This document shows positions 6,781 through 15,333 of a stretch of DNA of 31,551 bases, in pieces (position 1 is the first letter of the stretch; each line of letters starts with the position of its first letter). Source of the stretch: Flavobacterium psychrophilum (GTDB lineage: Bacteria > Bacteroidota > Bacteroidia > Flavobacteriales > Flavobacteriaceae); contig CAMCTL010000021.1 in NCBI GenBank assembly GCA_945878515.1, forward strand, positions 1 through 31,551, given 5' to 3'. The notes under the pieces are model-generated. The model did not search any database, was not told where the DNA came from, and saw only the letters and a list, made by a program, of their open reading frames with translations. The translations under genes and the position numbers were made by a program.

Positions 6781-8103
6781 TTAAACAGTTCTCCTCAAAC
6801 TTTCTATATAATCAACAACAGCACTGTGCGAAACCACCTGATGCTTGAAATGTTTGCGAATCAAAACCCGTTCGTCCTCATTGGCTTCAAATTGATTCAA
6901 GATGTTGTTCAAGTGCATTTTCATGTGACCGTCCTGAATTCCGGTTGTAGTGAGCGAACGCAAAGCGGCAAAATTTTGTGCCAAACCTGCTACAGCTACA
7001 AATTGCATCAACGCTGTAGCCGATGGATTTTCCAACATTTGCAAAGATAATTTCACCAAAGGATGTAAAGAAGTCAAGCCGCCAACCGTTCCTAAAGCCA
7101 GAGGAATTTCCAACCAAAAAGTAAAAATATCATTTTCGATTTTAGCGTGAGATAAACTCGAATAACTTCCGTTTCTGGATGCATAAGCGTGTATTCCGGC
7201 TTCAACGGCTCTAAAATCATTACCTGTTGCTATAACGACAGCATCAATTCCGTTCATAATTCCCTTGTTGTGGGTTACGGCTCGAAAAGGTTCGACTTCG
7301 GCAATTTGAACAGCTCGCACAAATCTTTCGGCAAAAGCTTTTGGATTTTCGATATGCTTTTCGGCTAAGTCATCAACAGGACAAGAAACTTCGGCACGAA
7401 CAATGCAATTGGGAACATAATTCGAGAGAATGCTCATCACCACTTCGATATCTTTTTCTTCCTCGGAAAATGATTCATAACTTAATGCTTCTTCCTTCAA
7501 AGTTTTGGCAAATTGCTCCAAACACGAATTAATAAAATTGGCACCCATCGAATCTTTGGTCTCAAATGTAGCGTGCAATTGGTAATAATTAGGCAATAAA
7601 TTGGTCTTATCTCGCAATTGAATGTCAAGAATTCCGCCACCACGTTTTTGCATATTTTTGGTAATGCTTTCGGTGTTGGAATAGAATTTCATTTTATTTT
7701 GGGCGAAAAACTGTGCTAGTTTCAACACATCACCCTTGAAAATAAAATGAACCTGCCCTATCTTTTCAGTATTGATAACAGTTGCTTTAAAACCGCCACG
7801 AGTAGCCCAGAACTTAGCCGATTTGGAAGCCGCAGCAACTACCGAACTTTCCTCGATAGCCATTGGAATACTGTTGTATTTTCCGTTAATCAAGAAATTA
7901 GGAGCAACGCCAAGCGGAAGATAGAAATTACTTATCGTATTTTCAATAAATTCATCATGTAATTTTTGAAGTTTTTCGTCAGCATTCCAGTAGTTTTTAA
8001 GTATCGAAATGGCTTCTTGTGGATTAGAAAAGTAGGTTGTGGCAATCCAGTTTATTTTTTCTTCTTTGGATAATTTTGAAAATCCAACAATAGTATTTTT
8101 CAT
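6781..8103 (-). CDS. mvaA: Hydroxymethylglutaryl-CoA reductase, class II
   Basis: The enzyme interconverts HMG-CoA and mevalonate; in Flavobacteriia it supplies mevalonate for isoprenoids (quinones, undecaprenol, carotenoids). The 440-residue protein matches the soluble class II (Pseudomonas mevalonii-like) form. It has ENTISNFYLPLGVAPNF (54-70), PMAIEESSVVAAAS (80-93) with the catalytic Glu, and HNKGIMNG (278-285) with catalytic Lys280. ATGND (292-296) carries catalytic Asp296, and GIQDGHMKMH (388-397) carries His393. These four residues match the known catalytic set. There are no membrane helices. It starts 10 nt after the toxin gene stop and is followed by the GHMP kinase. Although databases often call this class degradative, the neighbouring kinase argues for biosynthesis; the cofactor preference cannot be told from sequence here. 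Confidence 0.95.
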   Translation of the reverse strand: MKNTIVGFSKLSKEEKINWIATTYFSNPQEAISILKNYWNADEKLQKLHDEFIENTISNFYLPLGVAPNFLINGKYNSIPMAIEESSVVAAASKSAKFWATRGGFKATVINTEKIGQVHFIFKGDVLKLAQFFAQNKMKFYSNTESITKNMQKRGGGILDIQLRDKTNLLPNYYQLHATFETKDSMGANFINSCLEQFAKTLKEEALSYESFSEEEKDIEVVMSILSNYVPNCIVRAEVSCPVDDLAEKHIENPKAFAERFVRAVQIAEVEPFRAVTHNKGIMNGIDAVVIATGNDFRAVEAGIHAYASRNGSYSSLSHAKIENDIFTFWLEIPLALGTVGGLTSLHPLVKLSLQMLENPSATALMQFVAVAGLAQNFAALRSLTTTGIQDGHMKMHLNNILNQFEANEDERVLIRKHFKHQVVSHSAVVDYIESLRRTV

Positions 8104-8113
8104 TAATTGTTTT

Positions 8114-8395
8114 CTAATAAGAATATTTGTTTTTGATGATGCCTATAACAAGAACTATTTGCTCGTTTTCAATAATTTGATAGGAGATCGTATAACCTTT
8201 GAAAACATAATCCCTAAAAGAATAGTCATTAAAATAAAATGATTTTTTGTAATTGTAAGGGAATTTTAAGTCTTTTATAATTGCAGAAATTAAATCTTTT
8301 TTTAATTTTCTTGCTGCAAGAGGTTTGTCTTTGGCTATAAAACGAACTATTTCACCTAGCAAATCGAAAAATTCATCATCTAGATCAATTCTCAT
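8114..8395 (-). CDS. RelE/ParE-superfamily toxin
   Basis: The 93-residue protein has the small alpha/beta layout of ParE/RelE toxins. An N-terminal helical pair (EFFDLLGEIVRFIAKDKPLA then ARKLKKDLISAIIKDL) leads into strands YVFKGYTISYQI and QIVLVIGIIKNKY. It is basic, as expected. The target could be gyrase (ParE-like) or ribosome-bound mRNA (RelE-like); the sequence does not decide. The start overlaps the end of the antitoxin gene by 11 bp, the classic coupled arrangement. Downstream, the HMG-CoA reductase gene begins 10 nt after the stop. The overlap and paired partner make the toxin assignment fairly secure, but activity is unproven. Confidence 0.75.
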   Translation of the reverse strand: MRIDLDDEFFDLLGEIVRFIAKDKPLAARKLKKDLISAIIKDLKFPYNYKKSFYFNDYSFRDYVFKGYTISYQIIENEQIVLVIGIIKNKYSY

Positions 8396-8642
8396 ATTCA
8401 GAAATAATATTTTCTAAATACGCGTCAAGCTCCTCCAAACTTCTCGATTTACTTTCTCCAGACTCAAATTTCTTCACGGCTAAGTGCAATCTATCTCGAT
8501 ATTCTATAAAGGATTTATCAGCATCATTGGGACTATTTTCTTCAATAATATGCAATTCGTTTTTAGAAAAAGTATTCAAAAAAGCGATTACTTTTTCTTT
8601 AACAGTGGGTTGAAATTCGATTGTGATAGTTTCCATAATCAT
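8385..8642 (-). CDS. Antitoxin partner of the ParE/RelE-like toxin
   Basis: The 85-residue acidic protein is mostly helical. METITIEFQPTVKEKVIAF starts with a short strand-like segment that could bind DNA as in ribbon-helix-helix proteins. An acidic linker (IIEENSPNDADKSF) and a long C-terminal helix ending SLEELDAYLENIISEYEN would wrap the toxin. Two in-frame ATGs, at 8640-8642 and 8634-8636, are both possible starts; the second gives METITIEF. It precedes and overlaps the toxin gene, the usual order for ParD/RelB-type antitoxins. I see no close named family. Autoregulation of the promoter just upstream is expected for such modules but not shown. Confidence 0.65.
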   Translation of the reverse strand: MIMETITIEFQPTVKEKVIAFLNTFSKNELHIIEENSPNDADKSFIEYRDRLHLAVKKFESGESKSRSLEELDAYLENIISEYEN

Positions 8643-8655
8643 TTATTTATAATTC

Positions 8656-8663
8656 CAAAATTA
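8656..8663 (-). promoter_or_regulatory. -7 element of the toxin-antitoxin/mevalonate operon
   Basis: On the minus strand TAATTTTG matches TAnnTTTG exactly, 13 nt before the antitoxin start. No good -33 TTTG is present at 19 nt. It is the only clear promoter core I see upstream of the four minus-strand genes 8642-5824, whose gaps (overlap 11, 10 and 39 nt) fit one transcript. Confidence 0.45.
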
Positions 8664-8788
8664 GTAAATAATTGGTTTGTAACTGAATTTTTACCTTCGT
8701 TTATTTTTATTAACATTTAACAGTTGAAATGTGAAATAATTGTAAAATTTTCACTAAAATTGGGAGTTTATAAATTAACCTTTAATCA

Positions 8789-10963
8789 ATGATTTCAAAT
8801 AAAATTAACCTTCTGTTTTTGTTGCTTTTTACTTCAGTTTTTGAACAACAAAAAATTACAGTCGAAGCCATTTATACAGGACAATTTCAACCCAAAGGAA
8901 TGGTTGAATTGCAATCCATGAAAAACAGCAATCAATATACAGTTTTAAATTTTGATCAAACCAGCCGAAGTTTGCAAATTGATTTGTTTGATTTTGCCAC
9001 ACTAAAAAAAGTTTCTACCCTGATAGACACCAAAAATCAAACTAAATTGTCAGATGGAATTGATAGTTATAGTTTTAGTTCCAATGAAAAAATGATTTTG
9101 ATTGCCAATAATTCCAATTCCATTTACCGCTATTCTTTTACTGCCGATTATTTTCTTTATAATTTAGAAACTGCAGCATTGACAAAAATTTTGGAGCAAG
9201 TTCAGGAACCTACATTTTCGCCAGACGGAAAAAAAATAGCTTATGTTAAGGAAAATAATATTTTTATTTATGATGTAATTTCCAAAACCAACAGTCAAAT
9301 CACCACCGACGGAAAGAAAAATGAAATCATCAACGGTCTTACGGATTGGGTTTCTGAAGAGGAATTTGCGTTTGTAAGAGCTTTCGATTGGAGCAAAAAC
9401 AGCACACAAATTGCCTACATACGTTTTGACGAAAGTCAGGTTCCTGAGTTTTCAATGTCGGTTTTTGCAAAAGATTTGTATCCAAAAGTGGAAACTTTCA
9501 AATATCCGAAAGCGGGCGAAAAAAATTCAACAGTTTCTTTGCATTTATATAATGTCGATTCTAAAACTAGTAAAAAAGTAGATCTAAACCAATACAATGA
9601 TTTTTACATTCCACGAATTGAATGGACAAATGATGAAAATATTTTATCTGCAAAAATATTAAATCGTCATCAGGATCATTTGGATTTGTTGTTTGTAGAT
9701 GGTGCAACCGCAACCACAAAAGTAGTTCTGACCGAAAAAGACAAATCTTATATTGATTTTATCGACAAAGACAATCTAACTTTTTTGAAAGACAACAGTT
9801 TTATTTGGACTTCGGAAAAAGACGGTTTTAATCACATTTATTGGTATGATAAATCCGGGAAATTACTCAATCAAATAACTAAAGGCAGTTGGGAAGTTAC
9901 TGAATATTATGGCTTTGATGAGAAAACCAAAACTATTTTTTATCAATCTACAGAGAATGGTTCTATTAACAGAGCTATTTATAGTATTGGTTTAAACGGG
10001 AAAAACAAAAAAATACTATCCTTAAATTTGGGAACCAATGCCGCTACTTTTAGCCCAAATTTTCAATATTTTATTAATTCTTTTTCGAGTATTTCGCAAC
10101 CAACAATCTATACTTTAAACGATGCTAAAACTGGAAAAGAAATTCAGGTAATAGAAAACAATGCTGCTTTAGCGTCCAAATTAAAAGCCTACAATTTGCC
10201 ACAAAAAGAATTTTTTGCTTTAAAAACCGAGAAAGGCAATGAACTAAATGCTTGGATTTTGAAACCAAAAGATTTTGATCCATCCAAAAAATATCCTGTT
10301 TTGATGTACCAATATTCAGGGCCAGGTTCACAACAAGTGAACAACGATTGGAACAATCGCGACGATTATTGGTTTGTAATGCTGACCCAACAAGGTTATA
10401 TTGTAGTTTGTGTCGATGGCCGTGGAACAGGTTTTAAAGGGGCCGATTTCAAAAAAATCACCTACAAACAATTAGGAAAATATGAAGTTGAGGATCAAAT
10501 TTATTCCGCCAAAGTATTAGGGACTTACACTTATATTGATAAATCTCGGATTGGAATTTGGGGTTGGTCGTATGGAGGATTTATGTCGAGTAACTGTATT
10601 TTGAAAGGAAATGATATTTTCAAAATGGCTATTGCGGTTGCTCCAGTAACCAATTGGCGTTTTTATGACAGTGTTTATACTGAAAGATATATGCAAACAC
10701 CACAAGAAAATCCTGATGGATATGACACCAATTCGCCCATTAATTTTGCGGAAAAACTAAAAGGAAAATATTTGCTAATTCATGGTTCGGGAGACGATAA
10801 TGTGCACGTTCAAAATTCGATGCAAATGATGGAAGCCTTGATTCAAGCCAACAAGCAATTTGATTCTCAAATATATCCTGACAAAAATCACGGAATTTAC
10901 GGTGGAAAAACAAGAATACAATTGTTCAATAAAATGACTAATTTTATTCAAAATAATTTGTAA
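8789..10963 (+). CDS. Dipeptidyl peptidase IV, S9B family
   Basis: DPP-IV cuts dipeptides from the N-terminus of peptides after Pro or Ala, usually in the periplasm or at the outer surface. The 724-residue protein has an N-terminal hydrophobic segment (about 6-18) acting as signal or anchor. A beta-propeller spans about 25-470 and contains TDWVSEEEF, the DW-EE motif whose glutamates bind the free N-terminus. An alpha/beta-hydrolase domain follows, with PVLMYQYSGPGSQ, the nucleophile GWSYGG (Ser594), GSGDDNVH (Asp670) and NHGIYGG (His701). The full catalytic triad is present. The signal segment is atypical, ending FTSVFEQQ without a clean AxA cleavage site. It heads a tightly spaced series with two POT transporters that would take up its dipeptide products. 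Confidence 0.95.
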   Translation: MISNKINLLFLLLFTSVFEQQKITVEAIYTGQFQPKGMVELQSMKNSNQYTVLNFDQTSRSLQIDLFDFATLKKVSTLIDTKNQTKLSDGIDSYSFSSNEKMILIANNSNSIYRYSFTADYFLYNLETAALTKILEQVQEPTFSPDGKKIAYVKENNIFIYDVISKTNSQITTDGKKNEIINGLTDWVSEEEFAFVRAFDWSKNSTQIAYIRFDESQVPEFSMSVFAKDLYPKVETFKYPKAGEKNSTVSLHLYNVDSKTSKKVDLNQYNDFYIPRIEWTNDENILSAKILNRHQDHLDLLFVDGATATTKVVLTEKDKSYIDFIDKDNLTFLKDNSFIWTSEKDGFNHIYWYDKSGKLLNQITKGSWEVTEYYGFDEKTKTIFYQSTENGSINRAIYSIGLNGKNKKILSLNLGTNAATFSPNFQYFINSFSSISQPTIYTLNDAKTGKEIQVIENNAALASKLKAYNLPQKEFFALKTEKGNELNAWILKPKDFDPSKKYPVLMYQYSGPGSQQVNNDWNNRDDYWFVMLTQQGYIVVCVDGRGTGFKGADFKKITYKQLGKYEVEDQIYSAKVLGTYTYIDKSRIGIWGWSYGGFMSSNCILKGNDIFKMAIAVAPVTNWRFYDSVYTERYMQTPQENPDGYDTNSPINFAEKLKGKYLLIHGSGDDNVHVQNSMQMMEALIQANKQFDSQIYPDKNHGIYGGKTRIQLFNKMTNFIQNNL

Positions 10964-10972
10964 AATCTGTAT

Positions 10973-11512
10973 ATGAATTTAATTACTATTCAAAACAAAA
11001 TATACGAAGTTAATGGAATCAAAATCATGTTAGATTTTGATTTAGCCGAGCTTTATGAAGTAGAAACCAGAGTTTTGAACCAAGCCATCAAGCGGAATAT
11101 AGATAGTTTTCCAGAAGATTTTATGTTTAGATTGACCAAAGAAGAATGGGAGGAAGTGATGTCATCACAAATTGTGACGACATCATCATCACAAATTGTG
11201 ATGATGGATTTGCCAAAAAACAGAACTGGAAAATATTTACCTTACGCATTCACTGAGCACGGAGTTACGATGTTAGCTAGTGTTTTGAAAAGTCCAAAAG
11301 CAAGAAATATGAATATTGCGATTGTCAGAGCGTTTATAGCTTTAAGGAAAACGCTCTTAAATATAGAAAACCTGAAAAGCCAAATTCAAGATTTGGAAAT
11401 GAAATATGACAAACAATTTGAAGATGTTTTCGAAGCGATTCAGTTTTTAATAACAGATTCAAATAGTTCTGAAACTAAACCCGAAAGAGTAAAAATAGGA
11501 TATAAAAAATAA
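10973..11512 (+). CDS. ORF6N-domain protein, phage-antirepressor-like
   Basis: The 179-residue protein has an ORF6N domain at about 5-110: IYEVNGIKIMLDFDLAELYEVETRVLNQAIKRN, then FPEDFMFRLTKEEW, then KYLPYAFTEHGVTMLASVL. This KilA-N-related domain occurs in phage and plasmid antirepressors and binds DNA in studied relatives. Residues about 125-155 form a likely coiled coil (LLNIENLKSQIQDLEMKYDKQFEDVF). The tail is basic. Between domain halves the stretch SSQIVTTSSSQIVMM comes from a duplicated DNA unit described separately. It lies 9 nt after DPP-IV and 16 nt before the first POT gene, so it is probably co-transcribed with them. Its job there is unknown; the ORF6N call is firm. Confidence 0.88.
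   Translation: MNLITIQNKIYEVNGIKIMLDFDLAELYEVETRVLNQAIKRNIDSFPEDFMFRLTKEEWEEVMSSQIVTTSSSQIVMMDLPKNRTGKYLPYAFTEHGVTMLASVLKSPKARNMNIAIVRAFIALRKTLLNIENLKSQIQDLEMKYDKQFEDVFEAIQFLITDSNSSETKPERVKIGYKK
11161..11206. repeat. Tandem palindrome inside the ORF6N gene
   Basis: The palindromic 16-mer TCATCACAAATTGTGA occurs twice, at 11162-11177 and 11186-11201, exactly 24 bp apart (eight codons, in frame). The second copy extends to a perfect 11-bp inverted repeat around one central A (11184-11206); the first (11161-11181) has one mismatch. The protein-level result is a repeated SSQIV. Two and a bit helical turns between centres would place both sites near the same DNA face, as for operators bound by dimers. 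Confidence 0.7.
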
Positions 11513-11528
11513 TTTACAACATTGCCAT

Positions 11529-13064
11529 ATGTCAAAAGACAACTTAATAAATAAAAATGAATTTTTAGGACATCCACGAGCACTCTTCATCTTGTTTTTT
11601 ACAGAAATGTGGGAACGGTTTTCCTTTTATGGAATGAAAGCTCTCTTGATTTTTTATCTAACAAAATACTATTTATTTTCCGACGATGCAGGAAATTTAC
11701 TCATTGGCAGTTATGCAGCCTTAGTTTATGCAATGCCTGTAGTTGGAGGTTTTATTGCCGATAAATATTTAGGATTTAGAAAAGCAATAGTTTTTGGTGG
11801 AATATTGTTGGTTTTGGGACATATTGGAATGGCTTATGAAGGAAATGCAACGACAAAATCATTAACTGGAGAAATCATTAGGGATGATTTTGCTTTGCAA
11901 ATATTTTATTTGTCCTTGGCATTTATCGTGATGGGCGTTGGTTTTTTGAAAGCCAATATTTCATCGCTGGTGGGAGAACTTTATTCCGAAGGCGATAAAC
12001 GACGAGATTCTGGATTTACCATTTTTTATATGGGCATCAATTTGGGATCATTTTTAGCTACGTTAATATGTGTTTGGTTGGGCGAAAAATATGGCTGGAG
12101 TTACGGTTTTGCTGCTGCCGGTTTTGGGATGTTATTTGGATTACTAACTTTTGTTTCTGGAAAGAAACTATTAATGGGAAAAGGAGAATCTAACGTTCCT
12201 GAATATCTGGCAAAACGTAGTTTTGGAATAAAAAACGAATGGCTCATTTATGCTATATGTGTACTTTCGATCATTTTAGTTTGGCAAATGGTTCAGAGAC
12301 ATAGTATTGTACAAAATGCTTTGATAGTTTCTGGCGCAATATCATTTGTTTTTATTCTGTACTATGCCATAACTCAATTAGAAAAAATAGCTAGAGAACG
12401 ATTATTGGCATTGACCATTTTAATAGTTTTTACAATAGTTTTTTGGGCGCTATTTGAACAAGCCTATACCTCATTAAATCTATTTGCAGATAGGGTTTTA
12501 GATAGAGGTTCGATTCCGGCTGGTAATTTTTTAAGTCTAAACGCTTTATTTATCATTGTGCTTGCACCAGTATTTGCTTGGCTTTGGGTAAAACTTGGAA
12601 AATACAATCCCAATACTGCAGTTAAATTTGCCATTGCATTACTGCTTGTTGGACTGGGTTTTGGCTCGTTAGTTTTTGGTATAAATACTTCCGAAATGGG
12701 GAAAGTAGGAATGTTTTGGTTGGTATTGACCTATTTCTTTCATACTTGTGCCGAACTTTGTTTGTCACCGGTTGGACTTTCGGCAGTGACTAAATTAACG
12801 CCTACAAAAATTGTTGGATTTATGATGGGTGTTTGGTTTTTAGCAACAGCAAGTTCTGAATTTATTGCCTCAATTCTAGCCAATATTGCCTCTGTAGATA
12901 CAACAAATGGAACAGCACCCGACTTGAATTTGGCGAAACAAAGTTATCTTATCCTTTTTGAATATTTATTTTACACAGGAATAGGTTTTGGCACATTACT
13001 TTTGGTATTTTCGCCAATAATTAAAAGATTAATGCACGGAGTTGATAAAGAATTAAACCATTAA
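11529..13064 (+). CDS. POT-family proton-dependent peptide transporter
   Basis: POT (PTR2) carriers import di- and tripeptides with protons across the inner membrane. The 511-residue protein has the length and hydrophobic pattern of a bacterial POT with 12-14 helices. The proton-coupling motif ExxER is in TEMWERFSFYG (E26, E29, R30 on TM1). Further signatures are FYMGINLGSF, FWALFEQAYTSLNLFAD on TM7 and the late FHTCAELCLSPVGLS. The TM7-TM8 connection is short (RVLDRGSIPAGNFLSLN), unlike its longer neighbour. It begins 16 nt after ORF6N and ends 12 nt before the second POT gene. The pair may have arisen by tandem duplication, but has diverged a lot. Import of DPP-IV products is the natural role. 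Confidence 0.93.
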   Translation: MSKDNLINKNEFLGHPRALFILFFTEMWERFSFYGMKALLIFYLTKYYLFSDDAGNLLIGSYAALVYAMPVVGGFIADKYLGFRKAIVFGGILLVLGHIGMAYEGNATTKSLTGEIIRDDFALQIFYLSLAFIVMGVGFLKANISSLVGELYSEGDKRRDSGFTIFYMGINLGSFLATLICVWLGEKYGWSYGFAAAGFGMLFGLLTFVSGKKLLMGKGESNVPEYLAKRSFGIKNEWLIYAICVLSIILVWQMVQRHSIVQNALIVSGAISFVFILYYAITQLEKIARERLLALTILIVFTIVFWALFEQAYTSLNLFADRVLDRGSIPAGNFLSLNALFIIVLAPVFAWLWVKLGKYNPNTAVKFAIALLLVGLGFGSLVFGINTSEMGKVGMFWLVLTYFFHTCAELCLSPVGLSAVTKLTPTKIVGFMMGVWFLATASSEFIASILANIASVDTTNGTAPDLNLAKQSYLILFEYLFYTGIGFGTLLLVFSPIIKRLMHGVDKELNH

Positions 13065-13076
13065 TAACATTAAGCT

Positions 13077-15290
13077 ATGACTCAAAATACCACCGATCAA
13101 TTTTTCAAGAATCCAGTTTTGGGTCATCCTTCAGGATTATTTGTGCTTTTTTTTACCGAAATGTGGGAACGATTTTCTTACTACGGCATGCGTGCTTTAT
13201 TGGTGTTATTTTTCACCGCTTCTTTGTTGGATGAAGGTTGGGGCTGGCCAAAAGAACATGCGTTAGCCATTTTTGGAACTTATACTTCTTTGGTATATTT
13301 ATCCACGATGTTAGGCGGTTATTTTGCCGATAAATTAATTGGATTTCGCTGGGCAGTTGTTGTTGGCGCTTTAATGATGACCATGGGTCATGCTTGTATG
13401 GCTTTTGAAACCAGTTTTTTTATCTATTTAGGTTTAACATTTTTAGTTTTTGGAAGCGGATTTTTTAAACCTAATATGACTTCGATAGTATCCGAAATTT
13501 ATAAAGACAGACCCGAAAAGAAAGACGGAGCCTATACCATTTTTTACATGGGCGTAAACGCTGGAGCTTTCTTTGGGATTATGCTTTGTGGTTATTTGGG
13601 CGAAAAAATAGGTTGGTCTTGGGGATTTGGTATTGCTGGAATTTTTATGCTTTTTGGATTATTACAATTTTGGTGGTTCAAAGATATTTTTGGCGATATT
13701 GGTTTAAAACCAAAAGTGCAATCTTTTGAAGATGTAGCATTATCTACAACCGAAGAAAACGGTGGAAAATTAAATCCGTTTACCAAATTAGAATTAGGAA
13801 TTATAGCTGTTTCGGCATTCTTGGGTTTAACATGGATTTTAAATGACCCCATTTCAAAGATAACCGAAGGAGCAACAAATTTATATAGTTTTGATATCAA
13901 TGGATTTGACGGAAATAATGTGGTGATATTAACAGCTTTATCACTGTTCGTTGTTTTATTATTGATACGAATTCCAAAATATATTCCTGTTGTAAGAGAC
14001 AGAATGATTGCCATTGTATTTTTTGCCTTTATAACCATGTTTTTCTGGGCAATTTTTGAACAATCACCAGGGTCATTAACTTTATTTGCAAGAGATTATA
14101 CCCAAAGAATTTTAGAAGGCACATCAGGAACTATTTTCAAAATTGTCGATGCTTTAATAACCATTGTACCTTTGGCAATAATTACTTGGGTATTGATTTT
14201 ATTAGCCAAACAAACCTTCAAAAAATATGCAGCATCTATAATAATCTTAAGCCTAAGTTTTGTCATTATTTGGGGAATTGCACTTTGGAAAGTTAAAAAT
14301 GATTATTATTCATCATCTTATATTGTTGAATATCTAAATAATAACGGGGGCGTTGAAACAGCAAAAGTTGTTTCGTCAAATGATTATGCAAATGGCGAAA
14401 AACTTTCTATAATTGACAATGAATCTTTAAGTTTTTATGATGCTTCGGATATAAATAATATTGGCAAAACAGCAAAAGATAATGTGCTTTTGGATCAAGA
14501 AAACAAGATTCTAGGCGAAATATTTTCAAGCAAGATTGTTAGAATTTTTAAAGAAGATAAAATTGGAGCAGGCCTTCAAATTAGTAAAGCTGAAATAGCT
14601 TTTACCAATTCAAAAGGCGAATCGAAAAGTAAAATTATTAAATTAACTAAAGACGATTTAGCAAAATATCAAGTGGGTTCAACTGTTGAATTATTTATAA
14701 CTCATAATGTAGGGTTTGATAATAAAGAATCTAAAAAGAATGAAGCAACGGTTACTGCAAAAGAAAGTGCTGTAGAAATTGGAGCTACATGGTTTTCAAT
14801 TCTGAATTCATTGTTTATTATTTCGTTGGCACCATTATTTTCAAAATGGTGGGAAAGTAAATATAACCCTAGTGCCAGCGGAAAATATGCCATTGGTATG
14901 TTATTAATTGGTGTAGGAACAGCCGCTGTTGCCATAGGAGCCAGTGGCATTGCGCCTGGAGCAAAAACAGCTTCAGTAAGTATTATCTGGTTGGTTTTAG
15001 TATATTTATTTCATACTATGGCCGAACTTTGTGTCTCGCCCGTTGCATTATCATATATTAGCAAGTTGGTTCCTGCTAGAATGATTGCCATGATGTTTGG
15101 TATCTGGTATTTGGCCGTTGCAATTGGCATGAAATTAGCCGGAATGTTTGGCGAATATTCCGAAAGTATTGCACAAGAAAAAGGGTTGAGTGCTTTCTTT
15201 TGGATTTTGACCGCAATATCCGTTGTATTGAGTGTTATGGCATTTTTAACAGCTCCTTTATTTAAAAGATTAATGCACGGCGTAAGATAA
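13077..15290 (+). CDS. POT-family peptide transporter with a large insertion
   Basis: This 737-residue paralogue of the preceding POT carrier keeps the same motifs: TEMWERFSYYG (E28, E31, R32), FYMGVNAGAFFG, FWAIFEQSPGSLTLFAR on TM7 and FHTMAELCVSPVALS near the end. It is longer by about 225 residues. Alignment by eye with its neighbour places the extra segment, about 345-570, between TM7 and TM8. It comprises two added hydrophobic helices (about 358-377 and 384-404) and a hydrophilic, beta-like region of about 150 residues (about 408-565), probably periplasmic. Lys/Glu-rich and Asn-rich composition of that region suggests a folded soluble domain. Substrate is presumably di- or tripeptides; the insertion may alter specificity or partner binding. 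Twelve nt separate it from the upstream gene. Confidence 0.92.
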   Translation: MTQNTTDQFFKNPVLGHPSGLFVLFFTEMWERFSYYGMRALLVLFFTASLLDEGWGWPKEHALAIFGTYTSLVYLSTMLGGYFADKLIGFRWAVVVGALMMTMGHACMAFETSFFIYLGLTFLVFGSGFFKPNMTSIVSEIYKDRPEKKDGAYTIFYMGVNAGAFFGIMLCGYLGEKIGWSWGFGIAGIFMLFGLLQFWWFKDIFGDIGLKPKVQSFEDVALSTTEENGGKLNPFTKLELGIIAVSAFLGLTWILNDPISKITEGATNLYSFDINGFDGNNVVILTALSLFVVLLLIRIPKYIPVVRDRMIAIVFFAFITMFFWAIFEQSPGSLTLFARDYTQRILEGTSGTIFKIVDALITIVPLAIITWVLILLAKQTFKKYAASIIILSLSFVIIWGIALWKVKNDYYSSSYIVEYLNNNGGVETAKVVSSNDYANGEKLSIIDNESLSFYDASDINNIGKTAKDNVLLDQENKILGEIFSSKIVRIFKEDKIGAGLQISKAEIAFTNSKGESKSKIIKLTKDDLAKYQVGSTVELFITHNVGFDNKESKKNEATVTAKESAVEIGATWFSILNSLFIISLAPLFSKWWESKYNPSASGKYAIGMLLIGVGTAAVAIGASGIAPGAKTASVSIIWLVLVYLFHTMAELCVSPVALSYISKLVPARMIAMMFGIWYLAVAIGMKLAGMFGEYSESIAQEKGLSAFFWILTAISVVLSVMAFLTAPLFKRLMHGVR

Positions 15291-15333
15291 CGGTACAGTT
15301 TTTGTAAGTAAAAATTAAATAAATTATATAAAA

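Noticed and set aside
6826..7962. Several 60-76 codon plus-strand frames inside the HMG-CoA reductase gene.
   Set aside because: They overlap a fully conserved enzyme on the other strand and have no motifs.
13592..14038. A 148-codon open frame on the minus strand inside the second POT gene.
   Set aside because: It is antisense to a well-supported membrane protein and shows no family motif; a shadow frame of the real gene.
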